Part shown: positions 6,096-13,286 of the stretch, one piece after another | Position numbering within the stretch: position 1 is the stretch's first letter | How the letters are laid out: each line of letters opens with the position of its first letter | Origin: Thermodesulfobacteriota bacterium | GTDB taxonomy: Bacteria; Desulfobacterota; QYQD01 | Direction of reading: 5' to 3' | Assembly (NCBI GenBank): GCA_030017815.1 | Contig: JASEGX010000043.1 | Coordinates: 1-13,286, forward strand | Length of the DNA: 13,286 nucleotides | The notes under the pieces: model-generated | The model's input: only the letters and a program-made list of their open reading frames with translations | What the model was told of the DNA's origin: nothing | The model's database searches: none | Position numbers and translations under genes: made by a program

Positions 6096-6146
6096 GTTGA
6101 AATTTATCACTTTTAAAGTGTAATTCACTGTTTTCAACAACGTCCC
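6088..6146. repeat. 15-bp palindrome of REP/MITE-like element
   Basis: GGGACGTTGTTGAAA (6088-6102) and TTTCAACAACGTCCC (6132-6146) are perfect reverse complements with a 29-base loop. The loop contains a second palindrome, CACTTTTAAAGTG (6108-6120). I associate GGGACGTTGTTGAA palindromes with REP-type elements mobilised by REP-associated transposases, and a fragment of such a transposase is present at 12240-12464. That link is inferred. Confidence 0.85.
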
Positions 6147-6168
6147 GTTCACCTCTCCGTTCACCTCT
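6145..6168. repeat. 12-bp tandem repeat, right arm of REP/MITE-like element
   Basis: CCGTTCACCTCT occurs twice without a gap, at 6145-6156 and 6157-6168. It overlaps the right palindrome arm by two bases and ends six bases before the second 38-bp direct repeat. Confidence 0.85.
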
Positions 6169-6174
6169 TCTATC

Positions 6175-6212
6175 GAAGAAATCTATAGTAACTTATAATC
6201 TTATGAGCGTCC
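6175..6212 (+). repeat. 38-bp direct repeat, right copy
   Basis: This is the second copy of the 38-base sequence at 4539-4576, differing at one base and in the same orientation. It lies between the REP/MITE-like element and the 3' end of the restriction operon. Confidence 0.9.
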
Positions 6213-6244
6213 CACTCCCACACACATGCGATATTTGATGTCTA

Positions 6245-7069
6245 TTATACCCCCAAGACAGATCGCTCATCGAGAAGCGGCGATAAATAGCCTGTGAAAC
6301 CAAGGAGAAGAAGACAGACTAAGGTTGAATCCTTCGATGACAAAGGCCTTAACATACCGCTGGGACTGCCTGCATGTCTGATGCCAGGATAATCGGAACA
6401 AAACTTATAAAGACTTTGCAGTGCCTCTTTGACCTTGTCATGCGGCCAATCGCCGATTTGATTACAGAGAGCACCCAGCGTTCCGGGGTTGCCATAAGTT
6501 GTAGAAGCCAAGCCTTCGGTATAGTTGCTTGCTTTGGCGATACAGGTCTTGAGGTCCGCTGCATCCTGAGTGCGGGCATAGCGGTCGAAGGCATGCTCGA
6601 AGTCCTGAAGAAGTCCGGTCAGATGCCCGTTTGTTGAATTTAAGCGCTGAAGCTCGGAATAGAGGTTTGCAAACGACCACGGGAGCAGAAAACGCAACTT
6701 GAAGGGGTCGTCGAGGCGATAACGAAGGTTATACTTGCTTATAAATTGCCGCAGGAGCTGTTTGAAAATTTCCGGCTCTCCTGGGATGTCATAATCAACA
6801 ATAACATCGAATGCAGCTTCAAGAAATTCTACGATTGCAGTTTCGTCACGAAAATCAGTGCCATTCAGGGCACAAAATGCATCATGGGCTTTGTCGGCGT
6901 CATTCTGGATTTCTTCAAACAGTGCGTCCTGTGTCGGCAACGCAAGGAATTTTTCCGCAGCCTCATAGAGGTCGTTAAACAGATCAGGCGGCGCGTTATC
7001 ATGAGCAGCCAATGGCTCCCAAATTTCTTCAGGAGTATATTCCCAATGATTTCGCAGGCTGCCGCTCAT
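6245..7069 (-). CDS. restriction-operon fourth gene, Abi-like C-terminus
   Basis: This 274-aa soluble, mostly helical protein has no signal peptide. The last third contains SLYKFCSDYPGIRHAGSPSG (219-238) and a hydrophobic helix, STLVCLLLLGFTGYLSPLL (248-266). This YxGIRHxG plus hydrophobic helix pattern resembles the C-terminal domain of Abi-like (abortive infection) proteins. I assign it from memory, not a search. The N-terminal two-thirds is acidic and unrecognised. Its ATG overlaps the hsdS stop by 4 bases (ATGA), so it is translationally coupled and almost certainly part of the operon. Likely roles are an accessory defence effector, a sensor or guard of the restriction complex, or a regulator. 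No nuclease motif is visible. Confidence 0.8.
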   Translation of the reverse strand: MSGSLRNHWEYTPEEIWEPLAAHDNAPPDLFNDLYEAAEKFLALPTQDALFEEIQNDADKAHDAFCALNGTDFRDETAIVEFLEAAFDVIVDYDIPGEPEIFKQLLRQFISKYNLRYRLDDPFKLRFLLPWSFANLYSELQRLNSTNGHLTGLLQDFEHAFDRYARTQDAADLKTCIAKASNYTEGLASTTYGNPGTLGALCNQIGDWPHDKVKEALQSLYKFCSDYPGIRHAGSPSGMLRPLSSKDSTLVCLLLLGFTGYLSPLLDERSVLGV

Positions 7070-8220
7070 AGTTCGCCTTGAAAAGCGCGGTGAAGCAAGG
7101 ATTGGAACAAATCTGCCAGCCGCTTCCTACTGGCGGTTTGTGCAGCCTGCAAGGCACGAATTTTGTTGATGTGTTCGACAACCTTAACTTGTGATTCAAG
7201 CGGTGGAAGAGGTATTAACAGGTCTCTCAGTATCTCCAAATTCAAGTTCGCGCGTGCTGCGTCAGGTGCTTGAGCCAAAAGAATGGAGCGCCGAGTACGA
7301 AGGACAAACTCAATATACTCTTTGAAACAATACTTTGGATTAACCTGGATGCCGACTATGCTGTCAGTACAATACATCGGAACTTGCAGGATGGCAGTAG
7401 CACCAATAGTTGCGCCCACAATGGCAAAAACTATTGTCCCGGCAGGGAATTCCTTGCTCACTGCCTTGCCACGCTCGTTCAGTGTCTGCCGCCAAGTAGA
7501 GAGCAAACCGTCACTATTACTGATATCGCCGGTTTGTATGAAAGGGTACTCGCCATCAAAGTAGGACGGATCATTACGAGGACGGGGCGTAAATTTCCCC
7601 CTCTCTAGCTTAGCTATATCGCCAAGTTTAGCAGTTGGCAACTTTTGGGCATTAGTATTAGGATCACCATACCAGTTAAAGAAGGCGGCGGCGATAGTCA
7701 TAGCTGTAAGGTCGTCTGCATTTGTGCGAAGGAGTTGTATTGCTTCCACCTCGTCCAATATTTGAGAGATACGCTCCTGCTCAGATATTGGTGGTATGGG
7801 AATGCTAAGTTCACGAATTGCATCGTTAGTGATTGCCTTCTGCGTGGCACCAGTACATAATGCATTTTTTCGCTCTTGAAACGCCTGTGACTTCAGCCAG
7901 TACGAAACCCAACGGCTATTTGTCCCTTGTTTTGGCCGTAATGCAGCAAAACCCGTTGACCAAATGTAGTTGCTTTTTGCCCCGGTCACGAGCACAACTT
8001 TATCTGTCGACTGCATACGGGCAAAGAGAATATCGCCATCCTTAACTACCAGATCAGCGCGTGAGGGGCGATCATCAAAGGTTACTGATACGGAAGGCAA
8101 AACGTCATTGCCATCAACATCGCCCGTCGATACGTAGAAGCGCGTGTCCATGAACGTATTTACTCGACTGCCGGTTAGCTGGCACGCCTTGAGCAAAGGC
8201 AGCATAGGCCACCTACTCAT
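7066..8220 (-). CDS. hsdS: type I restriction-modification specificity subunit HsdS
   Basis: This 384-aa subunit sets the DNA target of both methylation and cleavage. It has the normal two-half layout. The first target recognition domain is about 1-135, with a conserved helix after PIPPISEQERISQILDEVEA (141-160). The second domain is about 195-335, with the distal conserved helix after PLPPLESQ (337-344). Each half supports recognition of one part of a bipartite site. The target sequence cannot be predicted from here. Its ATG overlaps the hsdM stop by 8 bases (ATGAGTAG), and its stop overlaps the following Abi-like gene by 4. The N-terminus is slightly shorter than in many HsdS proteins, but both repeats look complete. 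Confidence 0.95.
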   Translation of the reverse strand: MSRWPMLPLLKACQLTGSRVNTFMDTRFYVSTGDVDGNDVLPSVSVTFDDRPSRADLVVKDGDILFARMQSTDKVVLVTGAKSNYIWSTGFAALRPKQGTNSRWVSYWLKSQAFQERKNALCTGATQKAITNDAIRELSIPIPPISEQERISQILDEVEAIQLLRTNADDLTAMTIAAAFFNWYGDPNTNAQKLPTAKLGDIAKLERGKFTPRPRNDPSYFDGEYPFIQTGDISNSDGLLSTWRQTLNERGKAVSKEFPAGTIVFAIVGATIGATAILQVPMYCTDSIVGIQVNPKYCFKEYIEFVLRTRRSILLAQAPDAARANLNLEILRDLLIPLPPLESQVKVVEHINKIRALQAAQTASRKRLADLFQSLLHRAFQGEL

Positions 8221-9724
8221 TTTTCCTGATCCTTCCCATAAGCGCTGTCGTACGCTCAGCTATTTCTTTTTCAATGCAAACAATATCTTCGAGAATTTTC
8301 TCCGGCGGATCATGATGAACGGATTCAAGTCGAATCGGCTTGTAGCGTCCCGCCATAAGCTGCCACCCGTTGTCTCGAATGCGGTCAATAGGAACATTGA
8401 AGCTGTTCGGTCCTTCCTCACGGTTCGCCCACTTGGCGATAATATCAGGAATGTCGTTTGCCTCAATAGGCGCACGTTTATCGTCCAAAGATAAGCCGTC
8501 GGCTGTCAGTTCGTAAAACCAGACTGATTTCGCAGGTCGACCTTTCTCAAAAATAAAGACAGCAGTGCCGACGCCAGAATAGGGTTTGAAGACGCCGGAT
8601 GGCAGTGCGATAACGGCCTGAAGATCACAGGTTGTGAGTAATAGTTCCCGCACCTTTTTATCTGCTTTGCCTGAGCCGAAAAGAACGCCATTCGGGACAA
8701 TAACGCCAGCCCTGCCGCCCTTTGCAAGGTGGTCAATGAACCATTTGAGAAAGAGCAGTTCAGTGTCCCGTGTTTCGAGGCCTATGTCGGCAAGGATACT
8801 TTCCTTTTGTATCTTTCCGGCAAAGGGCGGATTGGCAAGGATAACATCGAACAGTTGTCCCGGATATTGCCCGCTTTTGGTTGTGGTCAGCGGATTGTGG
8901 AACTCGATATGCGCTTTTTCGAGCTGGTGCAGGTACAGATTGAGTATTGCGATCTTGACCATGTTGGCATCATTGTCGAACCCGGTGAAGGCATGCTCTT
9001 CCATGAATTTCCATTGCGCGGGCTTAAGTGCCGTTCCATAATACTGGCCTCGCGCGAGGTCAGCAGGCTTCGTGTTATTTCTCAGTATGTGATTGTACGC
9101 CGATATCAGAAACCCCGCCGTGCCGCACGCGGGGTCGCAGATGCGTTTGCCGGGCTTCGGGTCAACCAGCGTAACTATGAGGTCAATAATATGTCTTGGT
9201 GTGCGGAACTGTCCGTTAGTGCCGGATTGGGCGAGCTTGCTGAGGAGGTATTCATACATGTCGCCCTTGATGTCCACGCCGTCATGAGCGGCAAGATCCA
9301 TCTCGTGAATACTCTGGATGACTGCCCGCAGAGTCGGTCGTTCGTATATCTTCAAAGTAGCGCGGTTAAAAAGAAGCTTGCCCGTCTCTGAGAGGCCCGG
9401 AAGCTCATGGAACTTCTCGATGGCATCACGGACAGCATTGAAGAGTTGGTCTCCGGTAAGGGTCACGAAGTTGCCCCAGGCATAGCGTGCCCATTGTCCG
9501 GAAAATATCCGTGTGTATTTCTTGTCCATAGAGGCCATAAGTTCATCGCGTTCGCTCAGCAAGCGGAGAAAAATGAGATACGAAAGCTGCTCTATGGAGT
9601 CCATCGGATTGTTGACGCCGCCTGCCCAGAGAATGTTCATAAGCTGGTCAACCTTTTGGCGGAGGCCGGACGAATAGAAATTTGAGCCGTTTGTTATTGA
9701 GTTTATTGTTTGAGGTGCGGCCAT
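8213..9724 (-). CDS. hsdM: type I restriction-modification methyltransferase HsdM
   Basis: This 503-aa N6-adenine DNA methyltransferase subunit has an N-terminal HsdM helical domain (about 22-145), a GQFRTPRHI motif (171-179) typical of HsdM, the SAM-binding motif DPACGTAGF (197-205) and the catalytic motif NPPF (298-301). All key residues are intact. It forms the modification complex with HsdS and the restriction complex with HsdR. A clear AAGGAG ribosome binding site (9739-9734, minus strand) precedes the ATG with 9-base spacing, and the hsdR stop is 17 bases upstream. The short gap and shared strand indicate one transcript in the order hsdR-hsdM-hsdS. Confidence 0.97.
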   Translation of the reverse strand: MAAPQTINSITNGSNFYSSGLRQKVDQLMNILWAGGVNNPMDSIEQLSYLIFLRLLSERDELMASMDKKYTRIFSGQWARYAWGNFVTLTGDQLFNAVRDAIEKFHELPGLSETGKLLFNRATLKIYERPTLRAVIQSIHEMDLAAHDGVDIKGDMYEYLLSKLAQSGTNGQFRTPRHIIDLIVTLVDPKPGKRICDPACGTAGFLISAYNHILRNNTKPADLARGQYYGTALKPAQWKFMEEHAFTGFDNDANMVKIAILNLYLHQLEKAHIEFHNPLTTTKSGQYPGQLFDVILANPPFAGKIQKESILADIGLETRDTELLFLKWFIDHLAKGGRAGVIVPNGVLFGSGKADKKVRELLLTTCDLQAVIALPSGVFKPYSGVGTAVFIFEKGRPAKSVWFYELTADGLSLDDKRAPIEANDIPDIIAKWANREEGPNSFNVPIDRIRDNGWQLMAGRYKPIRLESVHHDPPEKILEDIVCIEKEIAERTTALMGRIRKNE

Positions 9725-9741
9725 AAATCAAATCTCCTTTA

Positions 9742-12177
9742 TCAACTCGCCCGGATTGCGGAAGCCAATCTTGATTGTTTAATAAGGCTGGACTGACGGA
9801 GGGCCTCGAATACTGCATCCCGGTCATTGAATTTTGCCAGCGCCTGCACGCCGCCGAGCCGGGTAAATTGGCTTCCGCTGAATATAGAGAAATCACCCTG
9901 CATAAGTTTATCAAGCGAGTCCCGATCATCGGCCACGAGTTCTGCCGTAGCATTCAGCCATTTCTGCTCGCTGTACCGAAGATTAAAGCGTGCGGCAATG
10001 GATTCCACAGTGTCGGATACGATCTGGTCCTTGCTCGGCAAAGGCTTTTTGCCAAGCGCATTATACACAAAGGCCGGTGTGGGAGCAGGCACTCCGTAGG
10101 CGACGACCAGTTTGTCCGGAGAATAGAACATTTCGGGCTTGTGGTAAAACCGCTCCTGCATAACCGTTTCTATCGCGTCATCATCCTCAATCTCCACCGC
10201 CTGAGCAAGCTCATCATCGGATGTGGCAAACTCCTTGAGGTCGCGTTCAAAAGAACCCCTGAAGGTCATGACATCAACCTTTTCGCCGTTTGGACCGACT
10301 ATACGCACTTCCTGGCTGACTACCCGATCCGTCCCTTCCCATATGGGGATTGATCTATGGCCGAATTGCTGAGCATCGTCTGGGCCAGGATCATTTATAA
10401 TACCCTGCCCGTATGTGGCCTCTGGAAGCGGATAGCGGACGCCACAGGATGATCCGGATGCGCCGCCGCGAGGACGGGGCAGTACAAGCGGAATGGAATA
10501 ATCGTATTTCTCCTCAAAATACTCGGCTACACCGCAGAAATCGAGAAGGAAAAACCATTTCTTTTCATACTCTGTATTTTCGATGACAAAGGTATAGCGC
10601 CGCGTCCCACGCCCCTTGATTTGAATATACTCGGTCGGCGAAAAAACAGGCCGCATGAGAACTACATTTAACAAGTCACGACAGTTGTATCCGGTTGAGA
10701 GCATATCCACTGACACTGCAATACGCTCAGCACGTTTGCCGTCGCGGAATTCCTTTGCCAGCGAGGATGAATCAGGAATACGCGAGGTGATCGTTAAAGC
10801 TATGCCGGGCCTAATACCATTCAAAATTTTCGTCAATGTTGTGGCATGGGACTGGTTAACGGCAAATATAATAGACTTGCCGACATTGCCATCCGGGGCC
10901 TTTTGGCTTTCACGAAGGAATACTTCGCACATCACCCGATTGCGATGCGGCGTAAAAATCTTGCGCTCCAGATCCTGAATCTTATAATTCTCCTCCTTCT
11001 CGTCTACCGTGACAGTCCAGCCGGCCTCTTCAAGAGACTTTGTAGTAATGTCAGTACGAACATCCACGATTTTGGGCGTACAAAGAAACGGCCCTTCGGG
11101 GTCTTTGGCTGCGTCAATGATGTCATAACGGAAGGTCGGTTCACCAGGCTCACATCCGAAATAATGATAGGTGTCCCGCAACTGCCGGGCCTCAAGGGAC
11201 TTCGGGTTTTCCTGAGCGAGTTGCTGAATATTCACGTTTTTCAAGTATGCCTTTGGTGTAGCGGTCAGACCAATTCGGGTAGCCTGAAAAAACTGGACGA
11301 CTTCGCGGGCATCTCCGTAGATTGACCGGTGCGCCTCATCGTTAATCACAAGATCAAAGTAAAACGGGGTAAATTCCTGCCGGTATCGACGATCAGTCAT
11401 CAGTGACTGGATCGTGGCCACAACAACAGAAGACCCCAACAATTCACCTGTGCGACGAGCTGTTTTGTAAATGACTGGCTTATACTCGCCGAGGACGACA
11501 TTGAAATCCTCCATCGTCTGTTTTGCCAATTCGATACGGTCAACAATAAATAAAACACGCTCAGCATTGCGGGTTGCCAGAAATCTCCGGATCAATGCAG
11601 CGCAGAGCAAAGTCTTGCCTGTACCCGTGGCCATTTCGAGAAGAAACTTGCGCCGCTCCTCTTTATCAAAGAGGTCGGCTATAGCCTCCATGGCGTTAAT
11701 CTGATACCCGCGCAATTTCAAATCAGGTCTCAGGCGGTAGAGATAGTCAGGGGATACGACCTCGGATCGAAGCTCCCGTGGAGGCTGCAGATTCTTGAGG
11801 CGCACCCGCTCCAGATCCTTCTGCGATGGCAGTCGTTCAATACGATATGCATCCTGATGTTCAGCTCGTTGGAGATTCCAGAACCAATGTTCACGGCCAT
11901 TGGAAAGGATAACAAAGGGCGCACTGCGGTTTTCAGCATAGCCGCGCGCCTGCTCCTTGGCGTCATAGGGGTCTAAGTCCTCACGCTTAGCTTCGAGAAC
12001 ACACAAAACACGGCCCATGCTGTCTTTCAGAAGGTAATCAGCTCTGCCGGTGGGCGTATGGTGTTCGAACTGGACGTCCTGTGAATTGAGTAAATCCCAG
12101 TCGCTATCTGTCAGAGCCCTATCGATCAGGACTCTTGAAAAGGCTTCTGGATGATGGATGCCATTTTTATTTCTCAT
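9742..12177 (-). CDS. hsdR: type I restriction endonuclease subunit HsdR
   Basis: This 811-aa motor-nuclease subunit has an N-terminal PD-(D/E)xK nuclease (D47 and E62-A-K64 within GRADYLL and VLEAKRE). It also has a superfamily 2 helicase with Walker A ATGTGKT (183-189), DEAH (280-283), GLTATP (303-308) and motif VI QIKGRGTR (519-526). The C-terminal region (from about 640) resembles the EcoEI-type HsdR C-terminal domain. The length fits the shorter EcoEI/EcoAI-like class rather than the ~1000-aa EcoKI/EcoR124 class. All motifs look functional. It is the first gene of the operon. The ribosome binding site is poor (GAGG 13 bases before the ATG), which may keep nuclease levels low relative to the methyltransferase. 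Confidence 0.96.
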   Translation of the reverse strand: MRNKNGIHHPEAFSRVLIDRALTDSDWDLLNSQDVQFEHHTPTGRADYLLKDSMGRVLCVLEAKREDLDPYDAKEQARGYAENRSAPFVILSNGREHWFWNLQRAEHQDAYRIERLPSQKDLERVRLKNLQPPRELRSEVVSPDYLYRLRPDLKLRGYQINAMEAIADLFDKEERRKFLLEMATGTGKTLLCAALIRRFLATRNAERVLFIVDRIELAKQTMEDFNVVLGEYKPVIYKTARRTGELLGSSVVVATIQSLMTDRRYRQEFTPFYFDLVINDEAHRSIYGDAREVVQFFQATRIGLTATPKAYLKNVNIQQLAQENPKSLEARQLRDTYHYFGCEPGEPTFRYDIIDAAKDPEGPFLCTPKIVDVRTDITTKSLEEAGWTVTVDEKEENYKIQDLERKIFTPHRNRVMCEVFLRESQKAPDGNVGKSIIFAVNQSHATTLTKILNGIRPGIALTITSRIPDSSSLAKEFRDGKRAERIAVSVDMLSTGYNCRDLLNVVLMRPVFSPTEYIQIKGRGTRRYTFVIENTEYEKKWFFLLDFCGVAEYFEEKYDYSIPLVLPRPRGGASGSSCGVRYPLPEATYGQGIINDPGPDDAQQFGHRSIPIWEGTDRVVSQEVRIVGPNGEKVDVMTFRGSFERDLKEFATSDDELAQAVEIEDDDAIETVMQERFYHKPEMFYSPDKLVVAYGVPAPTPAFVYNALGKKPLPSKDQIVSDTVESIAARFNLRYSEQKWLNATAELVADDRDSLDKLMQGDFSIFSGSQFTRLGGVQALAKFNDRDAVFEALRQSSLIKQSRLASAIRAS

Positions 12178-12239
12178 AACGAAAACGGTGCCTCGTCCTT
12201 GGGGGACTGTGGGGGACGGTCATGCTTTGATGCAATTTA
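12178..12239 (-). promoter_or_regulatory. short leader upstream of hsdR, no clear promoter
   Basis: Only 62 bases separate hsdR from the transposase remnant. They contain a doubled GGGGGAC (12201-12207 and 12211-12217 on the plus strand, 10-base period). No convincing -35/-10 pair is seen on the minus strand. The operon promoter may therefore lie inside or beyond the transposase remnant. The doubled motif could be an element end or an operator half-site pair. Confidence 0.3.
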
Positions 12240-12464
12240 TCATTCGACCAGATTTAATTGACTGTCGAGAGCTAATCTTTCTCCCCGCGCTACTGCCCGA
12301 CTGACAGAAGGCTGGACCATGCCCAGCAATTTGCCAACAGCAGTACCTTTCATCCCCAATTCCTTAACACACCAGTAACATACCAGGCCCCTGGCCATCA
12401 CCCGCTGTGGCTGTTTGCCAGGACTCAGAATCTCCTCTGGTTTCATTTCAAAGATTTTCGCCAC
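12240..12464 (-). pseudogene. REP-associated (Y1-type) transposase, C-terminal HTH remnant
   Basis: This 74-aa frame from a GTG contains PGKQPQRVMARGLVCYWCVK (15-34) followed by an ELGMKGTAVGKLLGM segment and QPSVSRAVARGERLA. This matches the helix-turn-helix tail, similar to the DnaA C-terminal domain, carried by many REP-associated tyrosine transposases in Desulfobacterota. The catalytic HUH/Y1 domain that should precede it is missing. Upstream lies the 29-bp dispersed repeat instead, so this is a 5'-truncated gene. It could still be expressed as a small DNA-binding protein just upstream of hsdR, but a remnant is more likely. Confidence 0.7.
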
Positions 12465-12466
12465 CC

Positions 12467-12495
12467 TAAAACAAGAAAAGCATATTTACATGACC
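12467..12495. repeat. 29-bp dispersed repeat, copy 2
   Basis: This copy is identical over 29 bases to 5243-5271 and in the same orientation. Here it directly abuts the start of the transposase remnant and is followed on the right by the pyrimidine tandem repeat. Confidence 0.85.
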
Positions 12496-12499
12496 ATCT

Positions 12500-12541
12500 C
12501 CCTTATTCTCCTTATTCTCTCCTTATTCTCCCCTTATTCTC
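12500..12541. repeat. CCTTATTCTC short tandem repeat
   Basis: About four imperfect copies of a 10-base unit (C)CTTATTCTC lie in a row. The same CCTTATTC appears once after the other copy of the 29-bp repeat near 5279. On the minus strand this gives repeated GAGAATAAGG just downstream of the 238-aa gene. Confidence 0.8.
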
Positions 12542-12552
12542 AGCGTTGTTAT

Positions 12553-13269
12553 TCATGGCTTGGTGAGATACTTAGATATCAGCTTAACGTAATCTGTGAT
12601 AACAAAATTAACCGGCCCCTTATAGTCGAACCGACCTAGTCCATGATCATGCAGGAGGCCCTTTCCAGCGAGGCCTATGCATAACTGTTGTGAAAGGTGA
12701 CTGGAAACGTTTAACTCTTGTGCCACATCATCTACTGTCACGGGTTGTCGCTTTTGAAATTCAATGTGCATCTGCTTTTTGGCCATGTGCGACAATACCG
12801 ATATCTCATCGACTGACAACGATGAAACAACGTTAAAAACATACGCCTTCTCTTCTAACGTTTCTTCACTACTTATTAGTCCATTCATCCAAATGTTCTT
12901 GTAGTACTCTATCTTTCTATCATCATATGATTCTTGAGATTTTTCGAAATACAGGTAAGTCAAATCTGACACACCTTGGTAATTGTACTCTATCTCGGTC
13001 TGCCTGCTGCCCAAATAGCATATCGCCTTATAAAGGGCATATAGAGCGCGCATTATATTTTCTTGTTCTCGTCTCGCTTTGTTGTCAGAAAGAGCTTGAT
13101 CTATGGCACCAGCAATACCAGTCGGATCGATATTTTGTATTGTTCGAATCAGACTAGGGATTTTGTCGTAACGGTCCGAAGCTCTGCCCATTAATGACCT
13201 TGACTCACCCGATCTGGCAATCTTTTCCTTAAATTCCTCGAACGTCAGAGTCCCGCGTTGAGAGATCAT
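12553..13269 (-). CDS. unrecognised protein with C-terminal winged helix-turn-helix-like region
   Basis: I do not recognise this 238-aa protein. It is soluble and largely helical. Residues 176-213 (PVTVDDVAQELNVSSHLSQQ, then a GLAGKGLLHDHGLGRF segment) read as a winged helix-turn-helix, with the following strand and FVITDYVKLISKYL resembling the usual C-terminal wing and helix. The N-terminal 1-150 is charged, with no known motif. It could be a transcriptional regulator or a defence-associated protein. Its ATG overlaps a TGA (TGATG) ending an open frame from the window edge, which hints at a coupled upstream gene. It looks more AT-rich than hsdRMS. The stop is followed by repeats, so it is probably the last gene of its transcript. 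Confidence 0.75.
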   Translation of the reverse strand: MISQRGTLTFEEFKEKIARSGESRSLMGRASDRYDKIPSLIRTIQNIDPTGIAGAIDQALSDNKARREQENIMRALYALYKAICYLGSRQTEIEYNYQGVSDLTYLYFEKSQESYDDRKIEYYKNIWMNGLISSEETLEEKAYVFNVVSSLSVDEISVLSHMAKKQMHIEFQKRQPVTVDDVAQELNVSSHLSQQLCIGLAGKGLLHDHGLGRFDYKGPVNFVITDYVKLISKYLTKP

Positions 13270-13286
13270 CAGTTCATGTCTTTCCG
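13269..13286 (-). CDS. possible C-terminal tail of an upstream gene
   Basis: On the minus strand the last bases read as an open frame ending M-N-stop, with the TGA at 13271-13269 sharing one base with the next ATG (TGATG). Such overlaps are common within operons. Only five codons are visible, so this is a weak inference from the junction. Confidence 0.25.
   Translation of the reverse strand, partial: RKDMN

Noticed and set aside
6047..6168. Possible CRISPR-like array
   Set aside because: The repeats are 12-17 bp, directly adjacent and without spacers. There are no cas genes in the window.
8729..9391. 220-aa plus-strand frame opposite hsdM
   Set aside because: It is antisense to intact methyltransferase motifs and is a coding shadow.
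9775..10353. 192-aa plus-strand frame opposite hsdR
   Set aside because: It is antisense to the HsdR C-terminal region, with no domain content.
12500..12541. Possible coding or origin-type iterons
   Set aside because: There are only about four imperfect 10-base copies, with no replication initiator gene nearby. The transposase fragment and REP-like neighbours explain it better.

Overview
The window looks like chromosome of an anaerobic, sulfate-reducer-like bacterium of the Desulfobacterota (old Deltaproteobacteria). The evidence is a rubredoxin, a DVU0298-family helical-repeat protein, a secreted multiheme c-type cytochrome paired with a secreted rhodanese, and intergenic repeat types I associate with that group. 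This placement is inferred from gene content, not from a marker gene.

Layout. 1-2330 is core-like: rubredoxin (188-346) between two inverted repeats, a DVU0298-family protein (502-1200), then a convergent pair on the minus strand: a small Lys/Ala-rich protein whose stop overlaps the start of a metallophosphoesterase. 2330-2690 is non-coding with a possible promoter. 2695-4470 is a two-gene secreted redox unit. Its first gene is an eleven-heme cytochrome interrupted once, in frame, by a UGA at codon 58. A hairpin directly after this UGA has the geometry described for bacterial SECIS elements. Its second gene is an exported single-domain rhodanese, followed by a strong terminator hairpin.

4539-6212 is a patchwork bounded by two near-identical 38-bp direct repeats. 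It holds a YaiI/YqxD-family gene, the 3' end of an IS30-type transposase, a small three-TM membrane protein and a compact tandem-plus-palindrome element of REP/MITE type.

6245-12177 is a minus-strand defence operon: type I restriction-modification hsdR, hsdM and hsdS, tightly packed, with a fourth gene overlapping hsdS by 4 bp whose C-terminus resembles Abi-like proteins. Upstream of hsdR lie a C-terminal fragment of a REP-associated (Y1-type) transposase, a 29-bp repeat also found beside the IS30 remnant, a short pyrimidine tandem repeat, and an unrecognised 238-aa gene that may be the last cistron of another operon entering from the right.

The most notable item is the cytochrome with the in-frame UGA, a candidate selenoprotein. 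A point nonsense mutation or sequence error remains the main alternative. The second most notable is the Abi-like fourth gene of the restriction operon. No RNA genes or CRISPR arrays were seen.
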